In this document: piece by piece, positions 1-8,690 of the stretch
Layout of the letters: each line of letters opens with the position of its first letter
How positions within the stretch are numbered: position 1 is the first letter of the stretch
From: Mesostigma viride
Taxonomy: Eukaryota > Streptophyta > Mesostigmatophyceae > Mesostigmatales > Mesostigmataceae
Assembly (NCBI GenBank): GCA_009746045.1
Contig: RPFO01001907.1
Coordinates: 1-60,657, forward strand
DNA: 60,657 nt
Direction: 5' to 3'
Translations under genes and position numbers: made by a program
The notes under the pieces: generated by a model
Seen by the model: the letters and a program-made list of their open reading frames with translations, nothing else
Database searches by the model: none
What the model was told of the DNA's origin: nothing

Positions 1-331
1 TGGTCCCAGCCCAGTTTGAACATCGCATTTCCTCCCTCTCTCCTGCTTGGACTGCTTGCAGGACAAGAAGAGGTGGCAGACCAAATGTTCATGTCCAGGC
101 CCACACGCCGGCCAGCCCCTGTGGGCAAGCCCCCCCCCCCCCTGGGGGACGGGGCGCTTTGCTGACGATCAGTACTGTAGCTAGGATTTTTGTGGATTTT
201 TGTATATTAGCTTAGAGTTAGCTTAGTAAGGTTTCGTGGCTTCGCTCACCCCCATCCATCAGCAAGGGAATACGTGCTACATGATCTCCCAGCGGAGTCA
301 TGTTATAATTTAATTTAATTTAATGGGCAAT
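1..331 (+). mobile_element. 3' end of an L1/Tx1-like LINE, cut by the window edge
   Basis: The first 170 bases match the last coding bases of the fuller LINE copies here (compare 7951-8110 and the reverse complement of about 703-870). They encode the end of the reverse transcriptase ORF and its proline/basic tail. About 150 bp of 3' UTR follows, ending in an ATAATTTAATTTAATTTAAT-type tail at about 304-324. A C-run at 130-142 and other differences break the frame, so this copy looks dead. The rest lies left of the window. Confidence 0.85.
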
Positions 332-432
332 ATATGAAGACTGTGTGGCACAAAGCTCAGCTAGGGCCACTTGCCCACTGCAGCTATTTTTCATATGCAT
401 CAGAAGTACAACGTAGTACAACGCAGTGAGCA

Positions 433-492
433 GTAATTAATTAATTAATTAACTAACTAATTAATTAATTAGGAACATAACTCTGTTGGCTA
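433..492 (-). mobile_element. Extremely 5'-truncated LINE 3' stub
   Basis: On the minus strand this reads GCCAACAGAGTTATGTTCC followed by TAAT repeats. That is the terminal 3' sequence of the ORF1-bearing element, which ends near 7060 in almost the same bases plus a TAAT tail. Only some 20 bp of element precedes the tail. Both sides carry AGTAATTAATTAATT-like sequence, which could be a target-site duplication, although the TAAT repeat itself makes this hard to tell. Confidence 0.6.
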
Positions 493-562
493 GTAATTAA
501 TTAATTAATTGACGACTTACTACTGTCTTTAGGATTCTATTTCTTTTCGGGGTTTGATGTCC

Positions 563-574
563 CTTCTGTTGCAT
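563..574. repeat. Target-site duplication of the LINE, 3'-side copy
   Basis: CTTCTGTTGCAT, identical to 4521-4532. It abuts the AT-rich tail of the LINE. Beyond it (520-562) the sequence aligns with the reverse complement of 10882-10930, the continuation of the interrupted dispersed repeat. Confidence 0.85.
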
Positions 575-702
575 TAAAAAATTAAATTAAATTATAACAT
601 GCCTCCGTGGGGAGGTCATGTAGCACATATTTCATGATGGATGGGGTGGAGGAAGCCGCGTGATCGAACTATCCTAACTCTATCTAGAAAAGCCTAACTA
701 CA

Positions 703-2400
703 CTACTCATCAAAACGCCTCCTCCGCTTGGGGGGAGGTGGCTTGCCCACAGGGTCGGGCGTGTGTGCCTTGACAATCTTCTTCCACCGCTCCTTGTCCT
801 GCATGGCAGTCCAAAGACGGGAGAGAGAGTGGATGCGGTACTCAAACTGGGCTGGGACCACTAGGTCGTCCAGCAACATCTGGGTATAGGTCATGGCATG
901 TTTCCCTACCTTTTTAGGAATGTTCTTGGGGCCAGGCCAGGTCAAAATGTGCCGCCCCGGTTGGCCGAGCCGCTGGGGACCGGCCAGACCAAGGGCGGTG
1001 TCGACCTGGCTGGTGCGAGCAAGATGTCCTACAAATGCTATCCTACGCTGTCTAATCTCGTCCGAAATACGCGGCATACCGTGATACAAAGACTCTAAGG
1101 ACCTACGCTGAGAAAACCCGACATTCAGGACCTGTCGGAGCATCCGGGTTACCGTGCCGTCTAGCTTGGCTGCCAGTGTTGCCGTGAGTGTCCATGCCTC
1201 GGCGCCATACGTGAGCACCGTGAGGACGAGGACCTTGAAGAGCATGCGCTTGCGGTGCTCGTCCAGGCCCTTGGAGCGCCAGTAGGTGTTGAGCGAACGG
1301 AGCTTGGCCCAGGAAAGGCCGATGCGGGTGTCCACATCGTCGGCAGTGTCCGGAAGCCAACTCCCCAACAGCTTGAAGCGGTCGCGGAGTGGGACCTCCG
1401 TCCCGTCTAGCAGGCGCGGCAGCGGTGGGCGACTGGAGGCCCCAATCACCATCGCCTCAGTTTTGACACTAATCTCCAACCCCACCGCCCTCGCCTCCAG
1501 GCCCAGACAGTCCAGCCAGGTCTGAATGTGCTCGGGGCGCGCGATGAGGGTGGTGTCGTCCGCGTAAATCAGGTCAGCCAGGCGGTAACCCGTGCTAACC
1601 CCGCCGTGCCCACGCTCGTTAAGGATGTCCAAGCCTGGCTCGAACCCCTTAAGAGCAGTAAAGCGCGCACGTGCCTGGCGCATGACGTGGTCCACGACAA
1701 TAATGAACAGGTATGGAGACAGGACACAACCTTGCCACACCCCGTGGTGAAGGGGGAATGGTGGGGTGGTGCCTTCCGCAGTCCGCACTACTGCCTGTGA
1801 GCCCTCATACAGTCGGCGAATGGCAGCAATAAACGCTGGTGGCACGCGGTCCAGAGCTAGGATGGCCCAAAGAGCCTCCCAGAGGACCGTGTCAAAGGCC
1901 TTGATATAGTCAACAAAAATGAGGACCAGCGGCAAACTGTCAGGGGGAAGGCGACGCACCTCCTCCATCAACCGGCGCGCGACAAACACAGCCATGACAG
2001 TGTTACGACCACTACGGAAACCCATCTGAGACTCACCCAGGTGTGGGTCCAGCGCGGCGCGGAGCCTGTGCAGCATCATGCGCATGAAGACCTTCAGCGC
2101 GGCGCTCTGGAGGCAGACACCCCGGTAGTTACCGGGGTCAGCAGCAGAGCCCTTCTTGTACAGCATGACGCGGATGGCCGTCTGCCACTCAGCAGGCGGA
2201 GGCTCGTCAGAGAGCAGGACACGGTTGCAGAACGCCAGCAGAAGATCCCTAACCGCCAGATCAGGGGTCTTCAGCAGCTCAGCAGAAAGGTGGTCGGCCC
2301 CGACCGCCGCATCGTACCGCAGGCGAGCAAGGGCGCCGTCCAATTCCTCCAAAGTGAAGGGGTGGACGACGTCGTTGGTGGCAAGGCAGCCCTCCTTCAA
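703..2400 (-). CDS. LINE ORF2, reverse transcriptase part
   Basis: This is the reverse transcriptase and C-terminal region of the LINE polyprotein, which copies element RNA into DNA at a nicked target. Visible RT blocks in order are YRGVCLQS, the fingers region with GFRSGRNT, FVDYIKAFDTV (first catalytic Asp), GVWQGCVLSP, and YADDTTLI (catalytic YADD). A thumb-like segment with LLGSWL and a long C-terminal extension follow. The protein ends in a proline-rich then basic tail (KRRRRFDE). All three catalytic aspartates are present. The frame is open further upstream than any ATG, and it continues the endonuclease frame after a one-base shift at the G9 tract 2498-2506, so it is not a separate gene. 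I recognised no zinc knuckle. Confidence 0.92.
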   Translation of the reverse strand: MKEGCLATNDVVHPFTLEELDGALARLRYDAAVGADHLSAELLKTPDLAVRDLLLAFCNRVLLSDEPPPAEWQTAIRVMLYKKGSAADPGNYRGVCLQSAALKVFMRMMLHRLRAALDPHLGESQMGFRSGRNTVMAVFVARRLMEEVRRLPPDSLPLVLIFVDYIKAFDTVLWEALWAILALDRVPPAFIAAIRRLYEGSQAVVRTAEGTTPPFPLHHGVWQGCVLSPYLFIIVVDHVMRQARARFTALKGFEPGLDILNERGHGGVSTGYRLADLIYADDTTLIARPEHIQTWLDCLGLEARAVGLEISVKTEAMVIGASSRPPLPRLLDGTEVPLRDRFKLLGSWLPDTADDVDTRIGLSWAKLRSLNTYWRSKGLDEHRKRMLFKVLVLTVLTYGAEAWTLTATLAAKLDGTVTRMLRQVLNVGFSQRRSLESLYHGMPRISDEIRQRRIAFVGHLARTSQVDTALGLAGPQRLGQPGRHILTWPGPKNIPKKVGKHAMTYTQMLLDDLVVPAQFEYRIHSLSRLWTAMQDKERWKKIVKAHTPDPVGKPPPPKRRRRFDE

Positions 2401-4172
2401 GGCGGGGACTTGGTAGTCCGCGGCCGAGGAGGGGGGCGCTGGCGGCGGCGGGGGTCCGGCGACCCCGAGGCGGGCGGCCGTCTCGGGGTGAAGCGGCGGG
2501 GGGGGGCGCGAGCCCCACCGGTCAAGGAAACATTGTGGGCCAACCAGCGGTCAAGGCTTACCGGCGCCGTGCCGTCCCCCGTGTGCTCCACCGGGGTGCG
2601 CTGCCGCCGGCCGCCGAGCCGGTCGAGGTGGTACCACATGTCCTTGCCCTGGTTGCGAGCCTGGCAGGCCTTGGCATCCGCGATGCACTGGGCCGCCTCC
2701 GCGTCCTGAGCATGCTCGTAGGCCTCCACAAGGGCGGCCTTGAGCAATGGTTTCTGCAGCGGGTCCCGGTTACGCTTGAGGCGGTGCCGGGCGGCCAAGA
2801 CCTTGGGGTCCTGGCGGTAGAGCGGGCCGGGGCGGCGGCGGGGCATGACCGGCAGGTGCCGGGCCGCCAGCAACGGGGCACGGGCCGCAAAGCCCGCAAA
2901 AATGGCTGCGTTGGGGGCACCCTTGTCCAGCTCGTCGACGTCCGCCCGGGCGTCCAGTGCCGACAGGTACTTCCGTCGGCACCAGTTCCGCTCGTGCTCG
3001 GCGTCCGTCCAGTCCTCAGGATCTCCCTTGACCGGACGTAGAGCAGACCAGTCAGGGCGGACCACTGGGGCGCGGCGCGCGGGGACGTGGAACCGGAGCC
3101 GAAGGGTCGCGCGCACCAACCGGTGGTCAGAGCACACCGTGGGCGTGTCAAACACTCGGGTGTCCAGAACCGAGGTACACCTGGGCTGCCGTACCACCAC
3201 GTAGTCCAGACAGGCCTGACGGCCGTTAGGGCCACGAAAAGTGACCAAGTCCTGGGAGGGACGTTGGAAGTGGCAGTTGACAGCAACCATCCCGCTATCC
3301 CGCAAAAAGGCAGAAAACAGGGGAGTGTTGTCATTAGCAGCAGTGTCAGCAGGCGCAAAGCGACTGCCAGCAGTACCCACGGGGAGCGTGGCATTGGCGT
3401 CTAGCAGCATAACCAAAAAGTGGCGGGCCGGGGTGGCCCCCTCAAGGCTATGCAAGTCCTCGAAGAACTTCTGGCGTTCCAACGCAGGTAGACCACTATG
3501 GGGTGCGTAGCCCACCCCCACCGTGAGGTGGTGTTTAGACCGCCCCTCGACGGAGGTGAAGTGTGCTACCATAAGGCGTGGCGTTAGAAACTTAAGCGTG
3601 CTGAGGCTAGCAACTGCCAGCGGCGAACACAAAAGACCAACACCACCTTGGCCAGACGTACCGCTGCCAGCGAAGAAAAACCGCCAGCCACCCGCCAAGC
3701 GATCAGTGCTCACCATGCCAAGTGGCACCGTGCGGCGGTGTTCCTGGACGCCTAATATAGACACACGATGCTCAATGCAGAATGCGACTAGCTCCTCTAC
3801 CCGGCAGCTATGGTCGTCATCTAGCAATGTGCGGGTGTTAAAAGTGGCAAGGGCCAAGGATGCCTGCTGGCCCACCAGGGGAGGACGACGATGGGTGATG
3901 GGGGTGGGTGCGGCGGGGGGTGGAGGTGGGGGTGAAACGGAGGGGGGAAGGGAAGCGGTAGAAATAGTGCTTTTCATCGCATTTATTTTGTCCTGCAAGC
4001 GTAGGATGCGAGCCTGCCGCCTGCTCTGGGTATTCGGGGATGCTTGCGCAACGCAGAGGCGTAGGAAATCTAGCATGCGTTGGGTGTTGCTAATCTTGCT
4101 GCTGAGAGCTGTCGTTCTGGCCCGAGATACCGGCACCACCATGTGTCTCAGTCGACTGTTAGGTCGATGCAT
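2397..4172 (-). CDS. LINE ORF2, endonuclease part
   Basis: This is the N-terminal half of the LINE polyprotein and belongs to the exonuclease-endonuclease-phosphatase fold that nicks target DNA. Motifs in order are LATFNTRTL (Asn), GVQEHRR (Glu), LLDANATLP (Asp/Asn), a CLDYVVV strand and CSDHRLV (terminal SDH). A linker with basic residues leads toward the RT. The start is the first ATG, at 4172, about 70 bp after the upstream ORF1 stop. The last 40 or so residues, rich in Pro and Arg, are out-of-frame sequence after the G9 tract at 2498-2506. Shifting one base there joins the frame to the RT ORF. The break may be a true mutation or a homopolymer sequencing error. Confidence 0.9.
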   Translation of the reverse strand: MHRPNSRLRHMVVPVSRARTTALSSKISNTQRMLDFLRLCVAQASPNTQSRRQARILRLQDKINAMKSTISTASLPPSVSPPPPPPAAPTPITHRRPPLVGQQASLALATFNTRTLLDDDHSCRVEELVAFCIEHRVSILGVQEHRRTVPLGMVSTDRLAGGWRFFFAGSGTSGQGGVGLLCSPLAVASLSTLKFLTPRLMVAHFTSVEGRSKHHLTVGVGYAPHSGLPALERQKFFEDLHSLEGATPARHFLVMLLDANATLPVGTAGSRFAPADTAANDNTPLFSAFLRDSGMVAVNCHFQRPSQDLVTFRGPNGRQACLDYVVVRQPRCTSVLDTRVFDTPTVCSDHRLVRATLRLRFHVPARRAPVVRPDWSALRPVKGDPEDWTDAEHERNWCRRKYLSALDARADVDELDKGAPNAAIFAGFAARAPLLAARHLPVMPRRRPGPLYRQDPKVLAARHRLKRNRDPLQKPLLKAALVEAYEHAQDAEAAQCIADAKACQARNQGKDMWYHLDRLGGRRQRTPVEHTGDGTAPVSLDRWLAHNVSLTGGARAPPRRFTPRRPPASGSPDPRRRQRPPPRPRTTKSPP

Positions 4173-4246
4173 GGTAGTGGAACGGGACTATTTAGAGGCT
4201 GTCCCCGAAGCCTGTTAGCCGCGAGCCGACGAGGAAGGTTGTCTAC

Positions 4247-4520
4247 CTACTGTCTACCAACAGAGGCAGCACCCTTCTGGCTAGACGCCTGACGAGACTC
4301 CGCTCCGGGGGTGTTAAGCGGAACACCTGTAATCCTGTGCCCATCAAAGAATGCTGCAAAGGAGCCATCCTGAAGCAGACGCAACTTAATGCGCTTACCC
4401 TTGGTCTCTTGCTTCTTGGTCTCCTGGACGATGGTGCTGTTCCACACCGCGCTCCTCGCCTTCAGTTGAGCCGTCGTGTAGTCCTCGTCGAGGCTGAAGT
4501 CATCGCGTTGGAGCAGACGA
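4247..4520 (-). CDS. LINE ORF1, C-terminal fragment
   Basis: The open frame upstream of ORF2 reads RDDFSLDEDYTTAQLKAR, then a lysine-rich helix, then IKLRLLQDGSFAAFF and GHRITGV, and ends at a stop 74 bp before the ORF2 ATG. The pattern of a charged helix followed by a short beta segment matches the C-terminal domain of L1/Tx1 ORF1 RNA-binding proteins. It also parallels the end of the ORF1 at 5236-6657 (LFTLDDDLTLAQQQ). The 5' part is missing because the element is truncated at 4520. In-frame codons upstream of 4520 come from the target sequence. Confidence 0.7.
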
Positions 4521-4577
4521 CTTCTGTTGCATGCCACTCTTGACCTCCGTACTTTATCATTTTCAATGAATATATAT

Positions 4578-5031
4578 TTAAATTAAATATAATTACTTAC
4601 AGCAGAGTGAAATCACTCTAACCAAACCAAAGCAAACGCCCAGCTATAAACCTATATACAGAGCCATGTCAAAGCTCTATACTACGATAAGACCAATGGA
4701 AACGCCTAACGGGAGGAACCTAATAGCCCTGCTGCACCGCAAAATCAGCCCGCGTACGGCGGAGCATGATGTCAGCCATGGCCCGAGTCAGCGCCACCGA
4801 CAAGCGCTGACGCCAATATGACGTCCAGGTCCGCGCCGACCATGGGGCCCGCTGGCCCTCCAGGTCCAGCCGGTCCTCCCGGAGCCGGAAACACTCCTTG
4901 AAGAAGGCGGAGGTCAGGGGCCCCATGGCCCCAAACTCCTCCCAGGACAAAGGGCACCACACGATGGTGCCCGACGTCGCCGTAGGCCAGGAGCTCAAGT
5001 GGCCCGCTCCGCCCGGTCCGCCGTGTAAATG
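4578..5031 (-). mobile_element. 5'-truncated LINE of the restriction-endonuclease-like type
   Basis: On the minus strand it encodes the very C-terminus of the second LINE family (LLAYGDVGHHRVVPFVL, then FPAPGGPAGP), followed by a 3' UTR matching 10195-10320 almost base for base and an AT tail. TCAATGAATATATAT at 4563-4577 and 5032-5046 flanks it as a 15-bp target-site duplication. The frame differs slightly from the longer copy at 8.7-10.3 kb, including an extra GGVWGHGA segment. Confidence 0.85.
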
Positions 5032-5061
5032 TCAATGAATATATATATTAATAGCCCTTGG

Positions 5062-5102
5062 CACGAGCCACGAGCCACGAGCCACGAGCCACGAGCCACG
5101 AG
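5062..5102 (+). repeat. CACGAGC heptamer array in a dispersed repeat
   Basis: About six tandem copies of CACGAGC lead into GGTAGCCATGGC and GGAGCTCATAACTTT. The same string with fewer heptamers occurs on the minus strand at about 60215-60160. It sits just upstream of ORF1 and may be the 5' UTR or promoter of the element at 5060-7136. Confidence 0.65.
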
Positions 5103-5235
5103 GTAGCCATGGCTGACGGCGGAGCTCATAACTTTCACGTTTGAGCACCGAATTTAGCCGTGAATATCACAATCGACGCGTCTTTCTACGGCGCACATGC
5201 TGATATAATTTTCCGAAGCTATTACGCAATATACG

Positions 5236-6657
5236 ATGAGCAAACGCCTCTCGACGCAACGCAGCCTGGCGGCTGCGCTCAGCAATGAAAATACGTCTGC
5301 AGCTCCGGCTGCAGCTTCGCCAACCGGCCCAGCAGAGAGCGGCGCCACTAGCCAAGCTCTAGTGGTCGTCCAGCCCCCTGCTGAGCCCGCCTCGCCAGCA
5401 GCGTCGCCTGAACCCAAGCGCAGTCGCCCTGCCGAGCCGAGCTGGGTCGAGCTCGAATTTGTAGCCGAAGCCCGCCAGCCCGACTTCTTTGACAAGTTTA
5501 CCGAGGAACGCATCCTGGCCTGCGTGTTTTTCGGATCACACGCCTCGCTTGTTGAACTGTGCAAGCAGCTCTTCATCCGAGGTCGGCTCTTTGATCCTTA
5601 CCAGAATCGCGCCTCCTCTTTCGACCGCTTTCCCAGCCTCCGCCGCCCCCACCTCCAGCAATTCGCTCTCTTTTCTCTCCTTGGACGCTCCATCGAGGAG
5701 CTTTGGCCCCCAAAGCCCCTCACCACCACCTTATCCGAATCCTCCGTCCGCTCACTCCTCAAGAAGGAGGCCCTCGAGCAGCACGTGGCCCCCATCGCTG
5801 CAGATGTGGCGGTCATGGGCGGCACGCTGGCTGCCGAGGCTCCCCCTCCTCTCCACCATCTCCACTGCCACCTCCACTCTCGATCCTTGCCTCCTCCACC
5901 GCCACCATGCACCCCCACCTCCGACGCCATCACCGCCCAGCTCCGTGACATCGACCAGCGTCTTAAGGACAACGCCATCGCTATCGAGGTTCTGCAGAAC
6001 ACCGCAGGCCTCACCGCCCAGGCGGTGAAGGACATTGCCGCCAAGCCAGCCCCGGCTGGCCTGGCCGGCGATGCTCCTCCCATCACCACCTGGGCGGACA
6101 TCGGCATGCTTAAGCAACATACCACCTCCACCACCTCCGCCGTCGCAGCCCAGCTCCAACGGCAGACGCTTGACCTCCGCGAGGAGGCCGAGCTCGCCAA
6201 GCGCAGCCTCAACGTCATTGTCAAGAACTTCACCATGGAGGAAGGTGAGAATTCCGAGAAGCTTACGCGTGCATTTGAGAGAGAAATCCCTGGTCGCATG
6301 GGCCTTAACGGTGAGATCGAGCTGGAGGCCCTTCGCCTTCCCCGCGCGCGGGGTAAGGCAGGGGCGCCCCCGCTCCTTCTCACCTTTAAGACCCCGGCAG
6401 ACAAGATTTCTTTTCTCAGACGCCGCAAGCGGCTCGAGAAGACTCTCTTCACCCTTGATGACGACTTGACCCTGGCGCAGCAACAATTAACGGCGACGGG
6501 AGCTATGGCCGACCTACCTCCAGCTCCGGCAGACCAAGGCGGGGCAGCCGGTGCACTGGAAGGGGGCGGCCATCTACGTCGGCCACAAGCCCTGGCAGGC
6601 GACCCCCGCGGCCCCAGCCGACTCCAGACGCCCCAGCTTAGGGGAATCCAGCAGTAG
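5236..6657 (+). CDS. LINE ORF1 RNA-binding protein, frameshifted near its end
   Basis: This resembles the nucleic-acid chaperone ORF1p of L1/Tx1-type LINEs. After a low-complexity Ala/Pro/Ser N-terminus there is a conserved-looking helical region, a coiled-coil-like stretch (QLRDIDQRLKDNAIAIEVLQ), then an RRM-like core with LNVIVKNF, LLTFKTPADKISFLRRRKRL and TLFTLDDDLTLAQQQ. Downstream of about 6480 the annotated frame turns into Ala/Gly filler. Another frame instead reads ELWPTYLQLRQ, GQPVHWKGAAIYV and a serine-rich end stopping at 6666-6668, which is the expected ORF1 C-terminal domain. One indel near 6480-6492 therefore truncates the protein. The ATG at 5236 is the first in frame. Confidence 0.8.
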   Translation: MSKRLSTQRSLAAALSNENTSAAPAAASPTGPAESGATSQALVVVQPPAEPASPAASPEPKRSRPAEPSWVELEFVAEARQPDFFDKFTEERILACVFFGSHASLVELCKQLFIRGRLFDPYQNRASSFDRFPSLRRPHLQQFALFSLLGRSIEELWPPKPLTTTLSESSVRSLLKKEALEQHVAPIAADVAVMGGTLAAEAPPPLHHLHCHLHSRSLPPPPPPCTPTSDAITAQLRDIDQRLKDNAIAIEVLQNTAGLTAQAVKDIAAKPAPAGLAGDAPPITTWADIGMLKQHTTSTTSAVAAQLQRQTLDLREEAELAKRSLNVIVKNFTMEEGENSEKLTRAFEREIPGRMGLNGEIELEALRLPRARGKAGAPPLLLTFKTPADKISFLRRRKRLEKTLFTLDDDLTLAQQQLTATGAMADLPPAPADQGGAAGALEGGGHLRRPQALAGDPRGPSRLQTPQLRGIQQ

Positions 6658-7136
6658 TAGTGTAGAATAGATAGACCGGCGTGGCCATGTACATGTACGC
6701 CTCCTAGAGGCACTATCCCAGCTAAGCCACGCGCTTTATTTAATCATGTACATGTGTGCCTATGATGAGCCACCCTCCAGATGATGCCTAGCTTTATTTA
6801 GTTATGTTGTGCCCATGCAGGGAGTAACTCTCTGCTGAGACGCCATGCCCTAGCAGTTTTTGTCTAGCTATGCTGATCTTCCCCCCCATGACAGGCTCCC
6901 CCTTCGCTGGGCATAGCTTGAAGATCATGGGGCTGCAAGTGCCCTGGTGCACCTAGAGCAAGGGTCGTTTACATTCCCACCCTTGCAGGAAGTAGCTTAG
7001 AATGTATGATAGGCCATATGCCCCTTCTCTGGGCTATGTGCTACATATACTCCCAACGGAGTTATGTTCCTAATTAATTAATGAATTAATTAATTAATGA
7101 ATTAATTAATTAATATATTAATTAATTATAACACGT

Positions 7137-8247
7137 GCGCGCTTTACTGCTCGAGCCAGGCTTGGACATCCTTACAAGAAAGAGCATGGCGGGGTTCGAC
7201 CTGGTTACCGCCTGGCCGACCTGATTTATGCGGATGACACCACCCTCATCGCGCGCCCCGAGCACATTCAGACCTGGCTGGACTGTCTGGGCCGGCCTGG
7301 AGGCGAGGGCGCCGGTGGGGTTGGAGATTAGTGTCAAAACGGAGGCGATGGTGATTGGGGCCTCCAGTACCCCGCCGCTGCCGCGCCTGCTCGATGGGAC
7401 GACGGTCCCGTTCCGCGATCGCTTCAAGCTGTTATAGGGAGCTGGCTCCCTGACACCGCCGACGATGTGGACACCCGCATCGGCCTGGCCTGGGCTAGGC
7501 TCCGTTCGCTCAAGACCTACTGGCGCTCCAAGGGACTGGGCGACCACCGCAAGCGCATGCTCTTCAAGGTCCTCGTCCTCACGGTGCTCACGTATGGCGC
7601 CGAGCGAGGCGTGGACACTCACACCCACACTGGCAGCTAGGCTAGATGGCACAGTTTACAGGATGCTCCGACAGGTCTTGAACGTAGGGTTTTCCAAGCG
7701 CCCGTCATCAGAGTCTTTGTATCAGGGCATGCCTCGTATTTCGGACGAGATTAGACAGCGTAGAATAGCATTTGTAGTAGGACACCTTGCTCGCACTAGC
7801 CAGGTCGACACCGCCCTTGGTCTGGCAGGCCCCCAGCGGCTTGGCCAGCCAGGGCGGCACATTCTGACCTGGCCTGGCCCCAAGGACATTCCCAAAAGGG
7901 TAGGGAAACATGTCACGAACTACGTACAGGTGCTGCTGGATGACCTATACTGGTCCCAGCCCAGTTTGAATACCGCATCCACTCTCTCTCCCTTCTTTGG
8001 ACTGCCATGCAGAACAAGATGCGGTGGCAGAAGATTGTCAAGGCTCACACGCCCCGGACCCTGTGGGCAAGCCCCCTCCCCCAAGAGGAGGAGGCGTTTT
8101 GACGAGTAGGGCAGTTAGGATTTTCTAGACTAGGTAGCTTAGCGTTAGGATAGTTCGATTACGCGGCTCTCTCCTTTCCACCACCCATCAAGGAATATGT
8201 GCATGCTACATGACCCCCCAACGGAGGCATGTTGTAATTTAATTTAA
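7137..8247 (+). pseudogene. 5'-truncated, frameshifted copy of LINE ORF2 and 3' UTR
   Basis: The sequence matches the last third of the ORF2 at 703-2400, beginning near ARFTAL and including the region of the YADD box. It continues through LLDGTTVPFRDRFKLL, SWLPDTADDVDTRIGL and MLRQVLNVGFSKR to the KRRRRFDE tail (stop about 8109), a 3' UTR and an AT tail. Several indels move the protein between frames (for example near 7200, 7435 and 7605), so it is a dead copy. It directly abuts the TAAT tail of the ORF1-only element. Confidence 0.9.
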
Positions 8248-8284
8248 TTTTTTTAAATTAATTAATATAATACTATATTATATT

Positions 8285-8530
8285 AATTAATTAATTAATA
8301 CTATATTAATAATTATAATTACTTACATCAGAGTGAAGGCAGCCAAACATAACCAAAGCCAACGCTAGCAAGAGATACCACTACAAAATAATTGCAAGCC
8401 GGCATGGGACACCCCACACCGTGGAACGATCGAAGTAAAACAGCCTAATAACCGTCCTGCGCCGCAAAGTCATGCAGCCCGCGTGCGGCGGAGCAAGATG
8501 TCAGCGCCATAGCCCGGGATGAATGTATAT
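8285..8530 (-). mobile_element. 3' end of a restriction-endonuclease-like LINE
   Basis: The minus strand reads the last codons seen at 10130-10190 in the longer copy (ADILLRRT-like region), then a 3' UTR with TTAGGCTGTTTTACTTC and CTCTTGCTAGCGTTGGCTTTGG, ending in CACTCTGATGTAAGTAATTAT. It is the same subfamily as 10683-10845 and meets the tail of the preceding LINE tail to tail. Confidence 0.75.
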
Positions 8531-8559
8531 TAGGCTGCCTTGTGCAGCTGGCGTGATCC

Positions 8560-8690
8560 TTGGATGTCTGTGTCAGATTACTATTAATTTCTTCAGGGTT
8601 ATTCTCCCAGTTATCGGGTTTTTCCTTATGTTGCATGCCTATCTCACCTCCGTAATCTATCATTCTCAATGAATATATACAGCTCTTGGG
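8560..8690 (-). repeat. Dispersed repeat, empty-site copy
   Basis: The minus strand reads TTCATTGAGAATGATAGATT, ACGGAGGTGAGATAGG, CATGCAACATAAGG. The same order appears on the plus strand at 10840-10930. It is interrupted by the 3.9-kb LINE between 4521 and 574. It gives an uninterrupted reference for that insertion. Confidence 0.75.

Larger units (their letters stand above)
575..4520 (-). mobile_element. L1/Tx1-like LINE retrotransposon, nearly complete, with 12-bp target-site duplication
   Basis: Reading from 4520 down to 575, the element holds the C-terminal part of ORF1 (4520-4247), then ORF2 with an apurinic-type endonuclease and reverse transcriptase (4172-703), a 3' UTR and an AT-rich tail (AATTTAATTTAAT type). 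CTTCTGTTGCAT at 563-574 and 4521-4532 flanks it as a perfect 12-bp target-site duplication. The outer flanks belong to a dispersed repeat whose uninterrupted copies lie at about 8575-8685 (minus) and 10840-10930 (plus), so the pre-insertion site is visible. It is 5'-truncated inside ORF1, as expected from target-primed reverse transcription. Confidence 0.93.
5060..7136 (+). mobile_element. ORF1-only LINE-derived element
   Basis: A heptamer-repeat leader, one ORF (5236 to about 6660), a 400-bp 3' UTR and a TAAT-type tail (about 7060-7136) make up this element. The last 30 bases before the tail (CCCAACGGAGTTATGTT) resemble the 3' ends of the ORF2-bearing LINEs at 285-305 and 8215-8232. No reverse transcriptase lies between ORF1 and the tail. 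It is therefore either an internally deleted LINE or a non-autonomous element supplying only the RNA-binding protein. Confidence 0.75.
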
